In this document: one piece after another, positions 55,546 to 64,000 of the stretch
Position numbering within the stretch: position 1 is the first letter of the stretch
Layout: each line of letters opens with the position of its first letter
Source: an uncultured Elusimicrobiales bacterium
GTDB taxonomy: Bacteria; Elusimicrobiota; Elusimicrobia; Elusimicrobiales; Elusimicrobiaceae
Assembly: GCA_910576915.1 (NCBI GenBank)
Contig: CAJTJT010000005.1
Coordinates: forward strand, 1 to 64,000
Direction: 5' to 3'
DNA: 64,000 bases
Position numbers and translations under genes: made by a program
The notes under the pieces: generated by a model
Seen by the model: the letters and a program-made list of their open reading frames with translations, nothing else
What the model was told of the DNA's origin: nothing
The model's database searches: none

Positions 55546-56825
55546 TGCACGTACGCACGCTTATTTTAGGCGCGGGCCTGACGGGCCTCAGCACCGCTTA
55601 TCACCTGGAGGAACTCGGCCAAACGGATTATCTGCTGGCCGAGCAAGATGGCGTGCCCGGCGGACTGTGCAAAAGCGTTTATAAAGACGGTTTCACGTTT
55701 GACTATGCGGGCCACCTCCTGCACCTGCACACGGAATACGGCAAAAAACTCGTTAAAAAACTGTTAAAAACCAACCTGCGCCGCCAACCGAGAAACGCCT
55801 GGATTTACACGGGTGCCGCGCGCGTGCCGTTCCCTTTTCAGGCCAATTTGTTTGCCCTGCCGCCGGACGTACGCCAAGCGTGCGTGGACGGACTTGTAAA
55901 AGCCGCACAAAACAAAAAAACAACCGCTCCCAAAAATTTTAAAGAATGGTGCCTGCGCGCTTTCGGCCCGGGCGTGTATGAAACGTTCATGCGCCCGTAC
56001 AATACAAAACTCTGGGGCCGCGCGCCCGAAGACATGACCGCCGACTGGTGCGGCCCGTTTGTGCCGCTCCCCTCGCCGGACGAAATTTTAAAAAGCGCCC
56101 AAAAACCGCCGCGCAAAAAATTCGGCTATAACGCCTATTTTTATTATCCCCAAACGGGCGGCTGCCAGGCGTTAGTAAATGCCCTGGCCGCGCGCGTTAA
56201 AAACCTGCGGCTGAGTTCACCCGTTTCCCGCATTCATTTACGCAAAAAAACGGCCGTTATTAACGGGAAAACCGTTTCGTTTGATTATCTGGTAAACACA
56301 CTCCCGCTGCCCGCGTTTTTAAAGTTACTGGCGGATGAACCCGCGCTTACGCGCACGGCGGAGAAATTAACCGTTCGTCCCGTTACCGTCTATAATTTGG
56401 CGGTGCGCGGAACCCAAAAAGAACCTTTTAGCTGGATTTACTGCCCGGACGAAACCGACCCGTTCTTCCGCGTGGGAATGCAAAGCTCGTTTGCGCCCCA
56501 AAACGCGCCCGCGGGATGCCGCTCCTATTATATTGAACTATCCGGGGAACAAACGCCCTCCCCGGCGGCCGAAAAACGTGTTTGGAACGCGCTTGTTCAA
56601 AAAGGTATAATAGACAAGCACGATAAAAAGTTGTTTTCCTTTTGGCAATTTTTACCCTACGCCTACGCCGTTTACGATAAAAACCGCCGCAGCGCCGTAC
56701 AAAAAACACTCGCCCGCCTGGAGCGGCGCGGCTGTTTGTGCGCCGGACGGTACGGAAAATGGGAATATTCTTTTATGGAAACTTCCCTTTTACAAGGCTT
56801 GGAAACCGCAAAAAAACTTGTATAA
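55545..56825 (+). CDS. FAD-dependent oxidoreductase (protoporphyrinogen oxidase/UGM-like)
   Basis: 426 residues. The N-terminal dinucleotide site is ILGAGLTGLSTAYHLEELGQ (6-25), then VPGGLCKSVYKDGFTFDYAG. The rest follows the amine-oxidase/UDP-galactopyranose mutase-like fold, with MRPYNTKLWGRAPEDMTADW and a C-terminal LCAGRYGKWEYSFMETS. Members near flippases and WecA-like genes act on glycan precursors or lipid carriers, but the substrate is not clear. The ATG at 55545 overlaps the previous stop; the next gene follows after 9 nt. Confidence 0.75.
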   Translation: MHVRTLILGAGLTGLSTAYHLEELGQTDYLLAEQDGVPGGLCKSVYKDGFTFDYAGHLLHLHTEYGKKLVKKLLKTNLRRQPRNAWIYTGAARVPFPFQANLFALPPDVRQACVDGLVKAAQNKKTTAPKNFKEWCLRAFGPGVYETFMRPYNTKLWGRAPEDMTADWCGPFVPLPSPDEILKSAQKPPRKKFGYNAYFYYPQTGGCQALVNALAARVKNLRLSSPVSRIHLRKKTAVINGKTVSFDYLVNTLPLPAFLKLLADEPALTRTAEKLTVRPVTVYNLAVRGTQKEPFSWIYCPDETDPFFRVGMQSSFAPQNAPAGCRSYYIELSGEQTPSPAAEKRVWNALVQKGIIDKHDKKLFSFWQFLPYAYAVYDKNRRSAVQKTLARLERRGCLCAGRYGKWEYSFMETSLLQGLETAKKLV

Positions 56826-56834
56826 TGAGGTGTT

Positions 56835-57965
56835 ATGAAAGTTCTCGTTTTTGGGGGTAGTTTTGACCCCGTCCACAAAGGCCATGTTTCTCTGTTCCGC
56901 CGCGCGATGAAAGTAATCGCGCCGGACGCCGCGCACATCGTGCCGGCGTACCACTCCCCGTTTAAGGCCAAGTCGCCCACGCCTTTCCGCCTGCGCATGA
57001 AAATGCTCAAACAGGCCTTTAAAGGCATCGGCAAAAACGTGGTGTTTGACGATTACGAACTCAAACAAGGCGGTAAAACCTACACCTACCAGCTGGTGCA
57101 ATACCTTAAAAAATTATATAAAGACCCCGAAATTTACCTTTTGGTGGGTACCGACTGCCTGAACGATTTGCACAACTGGAAAAACCCCGATTTTATTTTT
57201 AAAAATGCCGTCGTGGTGGCCGGCAAACGCAAAGGGTACGACGAAAAACCCGCCAAATTCCGCCACGTATTTTTGCCCGGCTTCTTCCCCAAACTTTCGT
57301 CCAGCCGCGTGCGCGCGCACATTTTGGCGTGCGGGGACGTGCCGGATACGGTGCCCGCGTCCATCGCGCCCACCATCCGGCAGAACAAACTCTACGGGCT
57401 TGAAGTGCACGACTGGCTCAAAGCGCACTTAAAAACGAACCGCTACCTGCACTCCAAAAACGTGGCCGAAATGGCCGCCGCGTTAAGCGATATTTACGAC
57501 GTAAACGTGGAATCCGCCGTCCGCGCGGGCATCCTGCACGACGCCGGGAAAGGTTTTTCGGGCCCGGAACTCGTCGCGTTTTGCAAAAAGCACAAAATCA
57601 AAGTGCCGTTTTTTGAAGACATCTGCAAACAGGAGCCGGCCCTCCTGCACAGCTTTGTATCGTGCTGGCTGGCCAAAAACCGCTTTGGCGTAAAAGATAA
57701 AGACGTACTCTCCGCCATCGCCGAGCACACCCTGGGCAGCCTGCAGATGAGTACGCTTTCCAAAATTTTATTCGTGGCGGACATTTCGTCCAAAGACCGC
57801 AAATATAAAGACGCGTTCGTCATCCGCAACCTGGCCCTGCAGGACCTGGACAAGGCGCTTTTGTACGCGGCCAACCGCAAACTTTTGTTTACCATCGACT
57901 CGCAAAAATGGCTGTGCCCTTTGGGGATTGACTTATGGAACCATCTCATCAAACAAGAAAAATAA
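56835..57965 (+). CDS. nadD: NadD-YqeK fusion: NaMN adenylyltransferase and HD-domain hydrolase
   Basis: 376 residues. Residues 1-190 are nicotinate-nucleotide adenylyltransferase: VFGGSFDPVHKGHVSLF with the nucleotidyl HxGH-type motif (VHKGH), and PKLSSSRVRAHI near 155. Residues 195-376 are a YqeK-type HD domain: NRYLHSKNVAEMAAALS, AGILHDAGKGF (His-Asp), and LLHSFVSCWLAKN plus ILFVADISSKDRKYK. In Firmicutes nadD and yqeK are adjacent genes; here they are one. It joins NAD synthesis with Ap4A hydrolysis. It overlaps the next gene by 31 nt and lies upstream of rsfS, as commonly seen. Confidence 0.92.
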   Translation: MKVLVFGGSFDPVHKGHVSLFRRAMKVIAPDAAHIVPAYHSPFKAKSPTPFRLRMKMLKQAFKGIGKNVVFDDYELKQGGKTYTYQLVQYLKKLYKDPEIYLLVGTDCLNDLHNWKNPDFIFKNAVVVAGKRKGYDEKPAKFRHVFLPGFFPKLSSSRVRAHILACGDVPDTVPASIAPTIRQNKLYGLEVHDWLKAHLKTNRYLHSKNVAEMAAALSDIYDVNVESAVRAGILHDAGKGFSGPELVAFCKKHKIKVPFFEDICKQEPALLHSFVSCWLAKNRFGVKDKDVLSAIAEHTLGSLQMSTLSKILFVADISSKDRKYKDAFVIRNLALQDLDKALLYAANRKLLFTIDSQKWLCPLGIDLWNHLIKQEK

Positions 57966-58846
57966 CCGGGAGGATACTGCTCCTTGTTTTGCTGGGCGCG
58001 ACGGCCTGGGCCGCCTGCGCGCAGTTTGCCTCTCCCCTGGCCTCCAATTTGGCGGGCGATAAGAAGGCCCCCGTGCAAGTGACGGTGCTGACCAAACCCG
58101 CCATGTTCGTTTCCTATAACCCCCAAACGCGCAAAGCGTCCGTGCGCGTGCTGGGCGACAAATTAAACCAAAAGAGTCCGCTCGAACGCACCCAAAAATT
58201 ATTGGAAGCGGAAAATATAGCCGTCAAAAATCCCAAATTTTTTGAGCCCGCCGACACCGAACGGGAAACCTTTTGGAACGGCTTTAAACACGCTTTGTCC
58301 GCCTGGCGGCACAACCCTTTTTTGGCCGCGCGCGCGGGGTGGAATTATTTATCCGCCTGGCATAACCGGCGCACCAATTTGTCCCCCGCCGAGTTTGCTC
58401 TTTTATCCATGGAACTCACCCAGCTGGAGCCGAGCGACTTCGCCGTCACCTTCCCCGCGCGCAAAAAACGCGCTTCCCGCAAACCCGAACCCGTACCCGC
58501 CATCGTGCCCGACGTGGCGGACATGGCCCCCCTGGCCCTTAAAGACCGGCCGATTATCGTAGAAGTGCTAAACGCCTCCGGCCGCAAAGGGCTTGCCCTG
58601 GAACTGACGCAATACCTGCGCGACCAAAACGAAAAAGGCCAGCTGCGCGTAGACGTTTTGCAATACGACAACTACCCCTCCACCCAAAACTCCTCCTGGC
58701 TGGAAGACTACAGCGGCCGCCTGGTACAGGTAAAACAACTGGGCCGTGCCGTGGGCATCAACGGCGAAATACGCACCGGGGCCGCCCCCAACGTAATTTG
58801 CGACACGCGCATCATCCTGGGCAAAGATTTTAAAATGCCCCTGTAG
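57935..58846 (+). CDS. LytR C-terminal domain protein, membrane-anchored
   Basis: 303 residues. A membrane anchor (about 12-30) is followed by a middle region rich in Lys and Pro (about 190-210) and a LytR_C domain (about 208-303): IIVEVLNASGRKGLALELTQ, then VDVLQYDNYPS and, at the end, CDTRIILGKDF. LytR_C domains occur at the C-terminus of cell-wall polymer ligases, but the LCP catalytic domain is missing here. It probably binds wall or envelope components in the periplasm. The start lies 31 nt inside nadD-yqeK. Confidence 0.82.
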   Translation: MEPSHQTRKITGRILLLVLLGATAWAACAQFASPLASNLAGDKKAPVQVTVLTKPAMFVSYNPQTRKASVRVLGDKLNQKSPLERTQKLLEAENIAVKNPKFFEPADTERETFWNGFKHALSAWRHNPFLAARAGWNYLSAWHNRRTNLSPAEFALLSMELTQLEPSDFAVTFPARKKRASRKPEPVPAIVPDVADMAPLALKDRPIIVEVLNASGRKGLALELTQYLRDQNEKGQLRVDVLQYDNYPSTQNSSWLEDYSGRLVQVKQLGRAVGINGEIRTGAAPNVICDTRIILGKDFKMPL

Positions 58847-58920
58847 CCGTTCCCAATACACGTAAAAAAATGCTAGACTAAATTGATTGCTCTATATACC
58901 GTTTTAATGAGGTGGAAATA

Positions 58921-59493
58921 ATGAATACGAAAGAACTTGTTTGCCTGGCGGCCCGGCTGGCCGATGACAAGAAGGCCGAAAATATCAAAGTAATCGATTT
59001 GTGCGGGCTTTCCTCGCTGTGCGACTATATTCTTATCGCCACCGCCACTTCCAAACCGCACCTGGACGCGGTGGAAGAAAAAATCAGCAAAAAACTCAAA
59101 GAAGAAGGCTACTATAAATCCAACCGCGACGGGGGCGACAGCAACCAGTGGCGCGTGAGCGACTACGGCGGATTTTTGGCCCACGTAATGACCCAGGAAG
59201 CGCGCGATTTCTACGCGCTTGACAAAATCTTCAGCTTCGGCAAAGAAATCGATTTCAAAAAACCCGTTAAGAAAACGGTAAAAAAAGCGGCCGCCAAAAA
59301 GGCCGCGTCCAAAACGACGGCTAAAAAAGCCGCCGCCAAAAAAACGGCCGTAAAGAAAGCCGCTCCCAAAACCGCGGCTAAAAAAGCAACCGTCAAAAAA
59401 ACCGCCGTCAAGAAAACGGCCGTAAAAAAGACCGCCGCTAAAAAAACCACAACCAAAAAAACAACGGTCAAAAAAACCGCCAAAAAGAAATAA
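58921..59493 (+). CDS. rsfS: Ribosome silencing factor RsfS with histone H1-like tail
   Basis: 190 residues. The first 112 are a normal RsfS/Iojap domain (NIKVIDLCGLSSLCDYILIA, HLDAVEEKISKKLKEEGYYK, WRVSDYGGFLAHVM), which binds L14 and blocks subunit joining. Residues 113-190 consist only of Lys, Ala, Thr, Val, Ser and Pro in repeating (V/A)KKTA units, like bacterial histone H1-like tails (KKAAAKKTAVKK). The tail is part of the same frame and ends at its own stop. It could bind DNA or rRNA. The start ATG has GAGGTGG upstream; a GTG 9 nt earlier is possible. argS follows after 6 nt. Confidence 0.9.
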   Translation: MNTKELVCLAARLADDKKAENIKVIDLCGLSSLCDYILIATATSKPHLDAVEEKISKKLKEEGYYKSNRDGGDSNQWRVSDYGGFLAHVMTQEARDFYALDKIFSFGKEIDFKKPVKKTVKKAAAKKAASKTTAKKAAAKKTAVKKAAPKTAAKKATVKKTAVKKTAVKKTAAKKTTTKKTTVKKTAKKK

Positions 59494-59499
59494 CCTACC

Positions 59500-61092
59500 A
59501 TGCTAGAAAAATTGAAACAAGACGTTACGTTAAAACTTTCCAGCGCGGAATATTTTAAAGGTTCCGAACTGCCGGAAGTCGAATTTTCCGCCGCGCCCGC
59601 CCATACGGGGGCGGACTTGTCCATGACGTGGGCCATGGCCGCCGCAAAAAAACTGCGCAAGAACCCCATGGAAATCGCCAAAGAAGCGTGCAAAGTACTG
59701 CGCGAGATGACCGTCGTGTCCGACGCGCAGGCCACCGCGCCCGGGTTTATCAACTTAAAACTGCAGGACGATTTCATCATCACCACCGCCGCCGACCGCC
59801 GATTGAAAGACCCCAATTTGGAAGGCGCCAAACATAACATTTTAATCGAATTTGTATCCGCCAACCCCACCGGCCCCCTGCACGTGGCCAGCGGCCGCGG
59901 CGCCAGCCTGGGCGACAGCCTGGTTAAAATCCACCGCGCCCTGGGCTACAGCTGCGACAGCGAATACTACGTCAACGACGCCGGCAACCAGGCCGAACTG
60001 TTGGCCGTATCCGTCAAAGCCCGCAAAGAAGGCAAAGAACCGCCGGAAAACGGCTATCACGGCACCTATTTAATTGATTTGGCCAAACGCATCCCCGCGG
60101 ACCTGCCCGAAGACCAATACGGCCGCTGGGCGATGGAAGAACTCATCAAAACCCAGCAGCAGGACATGAAAGACTTTCACGTCGATTTTACGCGCTGGTT
60201 CCGCGAGTCCGACCTGCACAAAGAAGACGCCCCCAAAAAAGCGCTCGCCGCGCTGACCGAACAGGGATATACGTACGAAAAAGAAGACGCGGTTTGGTTC
60301 GGCTCCACCAAAGACGCCGAAGCGCAGGACGATAAAGACCGCGTACTCGTACGCAAAGACGGCCGCCCGACCTACTTTTTAGCCGACATCTCTTACCATA
60401 AAAATAAATACGACCGCGGCTACACCACCCTTATCGACATTTTAGGCGCCGACCACCACGGCTATGTGCCGCGCATGAAAGCCGCCGTACACGCCTTGGG
60501 CAAAGAAGAAAAATCGTTTGTACCGATCATTCACCAGCTCGTCCACCTGACCGAAGGCGGCGAACAGGTGAAAATGTCCAAACGCGCGGGCCGTTTTATT
60601 ACGCTTCGCGAACTGATGGAAGAAGTGGGCACGGACGTATGCCGCTTTTTCTTCGCGAGCCGCACCCCCAACGCCCATATGATTTTTGATATGGACCTGG
60701 CAAAAAAACGCACGAACGAAAACCCCGTTTTCTACGTGCAATACGTACACGCGCGCATCCATTCCATTTTTAAAGCGGCGGCGGAAAAAGGGTTCACCGA
60801 ATATAATGTGGCCCCCGTCACGCTCACCCCGCATGAACGCGCGCTGATGCTCAAACTGATTTGGTTCAAACAGGTGCTGCGCAACTGCGTGGCCGATTTG
60901 AGCCCCCACCACTTGACGACGTACCTGATCGAACTGGCGGGGCTGTTTCATGCGTTCTACGACAACTGCCGCGTGCTGGACGAACAAAATCCCGCGCAAA
61001 CCAAAGCGCGCTTGTTCATCTGCCAGCGGGTGGCGGAACGCATTAAAAAAGGCCTGGAATTTATCGGCGTAAGCGCGCCGGAAGAAATGTAA
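59500..61092 (+). CDS. argS: Arginyl-tRNA synthetase with altered HIGH motif
   Basis: 530 residues, class Ia. An N-terminal Add1 domain (1-100), then FVSANPTGPLHVASGRGASL (118-137), where the usual HVGH is HVAS: the second His is Ser131 and the Gly is Ala130 (codons GCC AGC). The KMSKS site is normal (EQVKMSKRAGRFITL), as are LGADHHGYVPRMKAA and the anticodon-binding C-terminal domain (LIELAGLFHAFYDNCRVL). It charges tRNA-Arg; two such tRNAs are in the window. It lies 6 nt after rsfS, so they share a transcript. Confidence 0.94.
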   Translation: MLEKLKQDVTLKLSSAEYFKGSELPEVEFSAAPAHTGADLSMTWAMAAAKKLRKNPMEIAKEACKVLREMTVVSDAQATAPGFINLKLQDDFIITTAADRRLKDPNLEGAKHNILIEFVSANPTGPLHVASGRGASLGDSLVKIHRALGYSCDSEYYVNDAGNQAELLAVSVKARKEGKEPPENGYHGTYLIDLAKRIPADLPEDQYGRWAMEELIKTQQQDMKDFHVDFTRWFRESDLHKEDAPKKALAALTEQGYTYEKEDAVWFGSTKDAEAQDDKDRVLVRKDGRPTYFLADISYHKNKYDRGYTTLIDILGADHHGYVPRMKAAVHALGKEEKSFVPIIHQLVHLTEGGEQVKMSKRAGRFITLRELMEEVGTDVCRFFFASRTPNAHMIFDMDLAKKRTNENPVFYVQYVHARIHSIFKAAAEKGFTEYNVAPVTLTPHERALMLKLIWFKQVLRNCVADLSPHHLTTYLIELAGLFHAFYDNCRVLDEQNPAQTKARLFICQRVAERIKKGLEFIGVSAPEEM

Positions 61093-61118
61093 GGCAAAAA
61101 AACGCATTTTGTAACTAC

Positions 61119-61163
61119 GGGAAGAAAGATCACGCTCTTTTGGGGACGGAGGTTTTTCTTCCC
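61119..61163 (+). terminator. Hairpin between argS and alpha-2-macroglobulin gene
   Basis: CGGGAAGAAA and TTTCTTCCCG (roughly 61119-61163) form a 10-bp stem with a 25-nt loop. It is not followed by a T-run; it may be a processing or attenuation structure. Confidence 0.4.
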
Positions 61164-61190
61164 GCCGTATTACATAACAAGGGGAATTGT

Positions 61191-64000
61191 ATGAAAAAAA
61201 ATATCCGTCTGATACTGGGGCTTATGCTGCTGCCGCTGGCGCTCACCGCGCAAAGCCTGCCCAAAGCCGAAGCCGATTACGCCAAAGGCGATTTCGCCGC
61301 GGCGTTAAAAGAGTATGATAACGTCCTAAAAACCGCCACCGGGGAAGAGTTATTGCAAGCCCGGCTCCGCAAAGCGGCCTGCCAATACGGCCTGGGCGAA
61401 TACTTAAACGCCTACAAAACCATGTACGCATATCCCCTGCCGGAAAACGACATCTGGAAAGCGCGCTTTTTATTATACCGCACCCAAATGGCACAGCAGG
61501 CGTCCCGCCGGTACGCGCCCCTGTTAAGCGACGGCGAAATTATGACGGAAGAGGCCCAAAAAGACCCCGAACAATGGACCGAAGCCCAATGGAACAAACA
61601 AACCGATAAAGACTACCAAACCCTTTGGGCGCTGCGCGCCGCGCTGATCAACGCGCCGATTGAAAAAGAAACCTTAATTTTAAACTTAAAAGACACCGAC
61701 ACCCAGCGCATCCCCACGCTGTTTGACTTTGCGGCCAATTCCTGGATTTCTTACATCAGAAGCAAAACCCCGGAAGTTTCCCCCCTGGCCAGGGAAGAAC
61801 ACGCGTATCTGGACGGCGCCGCACGGCTGGGCCAAAACGAAAAAGATGCCGCCCAAGCGGCCCAAATCGCCGATATTTTGGAAACGGCTTATCTCTTGGA
61901 CGGGAAAAACCGCCAAAATGCCAAAATTTTCTGGAAAACGGATTACATTTTACTTCCCTTTAACAACGTCGGTTTTGAAATTAAAGACCGCAAGAAAGCG
62001 CTGCAAACCGCCGTTACCCAATTAAACTTGTTAAGCGGGAACGAAACCGCCTCCAAAAGCTGGTGGAGCAAATTAAAAGGCTACATGGCTCCGGCGGAAA
62101 ATACGGCTTACGCCCGCAGTTACGCCGCCCTGCAAACCGCCCGCCTGCAGTTTAACAACAACCAGGCTCCCGCCGCCCTGCAAACATGCGAAACGGCCCT
62201 GGCCAAACTGCCGGACTCTTCGTTTACGCAGGAATGTGCCGATTTAAAACGCACCATCACCCGGGTTTCCTTCTCGCTCAATACCTTAAACGCACCGCTC
62301 AACCGCCAAATGCCGCAGCTGACGGCAACGGGAAGAAACCTGCACAAATTATACGTGCGCATCTATAAAACCTCTTTAAAAGAACTGACGGACCTTTCTC
62401 TTAAAAACAGTTACCGCCGGACGCTGAACTCCTGGGATTATTTAAACCGCCTCGACCGCGAAAACATCCCCGTATTTTTAGACCGCGCGCCGCTGGCGAA
62501 ACAATCCTACGACGTAACCTATCAGGAAGTCTACAAACAGCAGTACGCCGAACTTACGCTCCCCGCGCTGGAACCGGGTTTCTATGTGGCGGGCGTTTCC
62601 TATAACGAAGCGTTCGACCCCAAACAGGCGCCCGTGCAGATGATGGTTTTAAACGCCACCGATTTGGCGTTTTTCTCCACCGCCGCCATCGAAGGAGACC
62701 CGACCGACTATACCGCCGTTTTGGGCGCGAAAGACAAAAACCTGCGCCCCAACGTATTCCGCGTGTATACGGTCAATTTAAAAACGGGCAAACCGGAACC
62801 CAACGCTGCCCTGGATATGTTTACCAGCTGGCAGGGCGCGCGCCAAAAGGCGCAAACGGACGAACAAGGATATGCCGCGTTCCAGCGTCCCGTCACCGTT
62901 ACTGCGTCCGAACGCAGCCATTCTCCGTATATCTTAAACACGCTTGCAAAAAAAGACGACTCAGCCGTCTATTCCGCGCAGACGCTGTATTTCAACTTTT
63001 ATAACAACGAACCCGTCAAACTTTTCGCGCAGACGGACCGCCCCGTTTACCGCCCCGGCCAAAAAGTACGCCTGTCGGTAAACGCGTTCCAAGTACTGCC
63101 GCGCGGATTAAAAACCCTCGGTCAACGGAAAGTGACGTTTACCGTAAAAGACCCCAACTATAAAACCGTCTTTACGGCAACGCCCGTTTTAAACGAACTG
63201 GGCACCGCACAAGCCGAAATGACGATTCCCGAAAGCGACCTGCTGGGCCGTTACGAAGTCACGGCCTCACTGAGCGCCAACGGCAGAACCTATCGTTCTT
63301 ACCATTCGTTCAGCACCGAGGAATACAAACGCCCCGATTATGAGCTGACGCTTTCCGAACCGGAAAAAGCGTTGGAATACGGCAAAACCGCCATTGTAAC
63401 GGGAACGGCTAAGTATTACTTTGGCTCTCCCCTGCAAAATGCACAGGTAAAATACTCGGTGGAACGCCGGGATTACCTGCCGCCGTTCTACTGGTGGCTG
63501 CGCCCGGCAGGCTACGGCAAAGAAACCGTCGCCCGGGGCGAAACCGTCACGGACGCCAAAGGTAATTTTAAAGTGGAATTTACCCCCTCCGTGCAAAATA
63601 AAAACGAAGAATTTGCCCAGTACGTGGTAACGGCCGAAGCGTTTGACGAAAGCGGCCGCGCGATTAATACGTCGCGCTCGTATAAAATCAGCTCCAAGCC
63701 GCATTTGTTCAAAGTGGAATTTACGCAGGGTTTTTATGACGCAAATACGCCCGGAGCCCTGGCCAAAATCAATTTGACGGACGCGGACGGAAACGGCGTT
63801 TCCGGCAAAATTACGCTGGAAGCCGTGCGCCTTAAAAACGAAATCCCGGACCCGGAATCGGCCCTATTGGAAGAAGAATATGCGTACGACTACGAAAACT
63901 TCGTATCCATCTACCGCGCCGATACGAACGGTTCCCTGGACGACCTCTATCAAAACGCCGAAAAGGAAGCCTCCGCATTTAAACAGGAACTCAATTTTAA
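61191..64000 (+). CDS. Alpha-2-macroglobulin family protein (partial, cut by window end)
   Basis: At least 936 residues, open to the window edge. The signal peptide ends in ALTAQ (1-20). Residues 25-330 hold TPR-like helices (AEADYAKGDFAAALKEYDNV). Then come macroglobulin domains: YNEAFDPKQAPVQMMVLNA, and the MG2 motif KLFAQTDRPVYRPGQKVRLS (near residue 608), followed by GRYEVTASLSANGRTYRSYH and STEEYKRPDYELTLSEP. The bait and thioester regions lie beyond the window. Bacterial forms trap host or rival proteases in the periplasm and often pair with PBP1C. GGGG is 6 nt before ATG 61191. Confidence 0.88.
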   Translation, partial: MKKNIRLILGLMLLPLALTAQSLPKAEADYAKGDFAAALKEYDNVLKTATGEELLQARLRKAACQYGLGEYLNAYKTMYAYPLPENDIWKARFLLYRTQMAQQASRRYAPLLSDGEIMTEEAQKDPEQWTEAQWNKQTDKDYQTLWALRAALINAPIEKETLILNLKDTDTQRIPTLFDFAANSWISYIRSKTPEVSPLAREEHAYLDGAARLGQNEKDAAQAAQIADILETAYLLDGKNRQNAKIFWKTDYILLPFNNVGFEIKDRKKALQTAVTQLNLLSGNETASKSWWSKLKGYMAPAENTAYARSYAALQTARLQFNNNQAPAALQTCETALAKLPDSSFTQECADLKRTITRVSFSLNTLNAPLNRQMPQLTATGRNLHKLYVRIYKTSLKELTDLSLKNSYRRTLNSWDYLNRLDRENIPVFLDRAPLAKQSYDVTYQEVYKQQYAELTLPALEPGFYVAGVSYNEAFDPKQAPVQMMVLNATDLAFFSTAAIEGDPTDYTAVLGAKDKNLRPNVFRVYTVNLKTGKPEPNAALDMFTSWQGARQKAQTDEQGYAAFQRPVTVTASERSHSPYILNTLAKKDDSAVYSAQTLYFNFYNNEPVKLFAQTDRPVYRPGQKVRLSVNAFQVLPRGLKTLGQRKVTFTVKDPNYKTVFTATPVLNELGTAQAEMTIPESDLLGRYEVTASLSANGRTYRSYHSFSTEEYKRPDYELTLSEPEKALEYGKTAIVTGTAKYYFGSPLQNAQVKYSVERRDYLPPFYWWLRPAGYGKETVARGETVTDAKGNFKVEFTPSVQNKNEEFAQYVVTAEAFDESGRAINTSRSYKISSKPHLFKVEFTQGFYDANTPGALAKINLTDADGNGVSGKITLEAVRLKNEIPDPESALLEEEYAYDYENFVSIYRADTNGSLDDLYQNAEKEASAFKQELNF

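Noticed and set aside
1..64000. CRISPR array, rRNA operon, intact insertion sequence or prophage
   Set aside because: No regularly spaced repeats with unique spacers, no rRNA-like stretch, and no transposase, integrase or phage structural gene was found on either strand.

Overview
The window reads as a chromosomal piece of an Elusimicrobiota bacterium, probably a gut lineage related to Elusimicrobium. This rests on the combination of type IV pilins with the GFTLIELLVV start and Cys-rich variable tails, many small Gram-negative style secreted or outer-membrane proteins, and a compact gene set with fermentative enzymes (ATP-dependent PEP carboxykinase, a PTS permease, an NhaC antiporter). No rRNA, CRISPR array, phage or intact insertion sequence is visible. 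Base composition is near 50% GC in most genes, with AT-rich patches at 1-325 and 5900-8640.

Layout. 1-5.9 kb: AT-rich degenerate repeats, small enzymes, and two secreted proteins that share an N-terminal plan, one of them a trypsin-fold protein with Cys in place of the catalytic Ser. 5.9-8.5 kb: an AT-rich two-gene module (XRE regulator plus membrane protein) next to a tRNA-Arg. 8.6-15 kb: a Cys-rich 48-residue protein overlapping a membrane protein, a TPR protein, thioredoxin, CinA, NhaC and a NagZ-like glycosidase. 15-19.5 kb: two paralogous multi-membrane GT-C-like proteins around a GT2 glycosyltransferase, and a pilin. 19.6-27.2 kb: tRNA-Arg with a duplicated 3' end, an outer-membrane protein, a pirin-like protein, a Cys-rich secreted protein, a radical SAM protein, PTS EIIBC and a carbonic anhydrase. 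27.2-36.7 kb: SWIB protein, pckA plus an aminotransferase, an 839-residue secreted protein, and a DUF2157/DUF4401/GDYXXLXY/Mrp operon. 36.7-41.8 kb: hydrolase, two RDD/pilin-like fusions, tRNA-Ser, a beta-barrel protein and a CDF transporter. 41.9-46.2 kb: the housekeeping run fmt-PASTA-rpe-rpsP-khpA-trmD-rplS, with no rimM. 46.7-49.7 kb: a giant Cys-rich pilin and a secreted protein, sitting between rplS and rnhB. 49.7-64 kb: rnhB-yraN-punA, flippase, pilin, lipoprotein, WecA-like transferase, oxidoreductase, a nadD-yqeK fusion, a LytR_C protein, rsfS with a histone-like tail, argS, and the start of an alpha-2-macroglobulin.

Three signals cut across the genes. First, thirteen genes have a TATAAT-like box ending exactly 6 or 7 nt before the ATG and no Shine-Dalgarno sequence, which points to leaderless mRNAs; genes inside operons and the pilins use normal GGAG sites. 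Second, about 210-230 bp structured elements bounded by AGAATAACA/GTTATTCT occur four times. Each contains a hairpin whose stem sequence differs between copies but stays paired, and three copies abut the stop codon of a minus-strand gene. Third, the pilin-type genes share an upstream T12-T14 tract followed by GATA, and two of them share a complete promoter and leader. The structured element family and the widespread leaderless initiation are the best candidates for undescribed biology.
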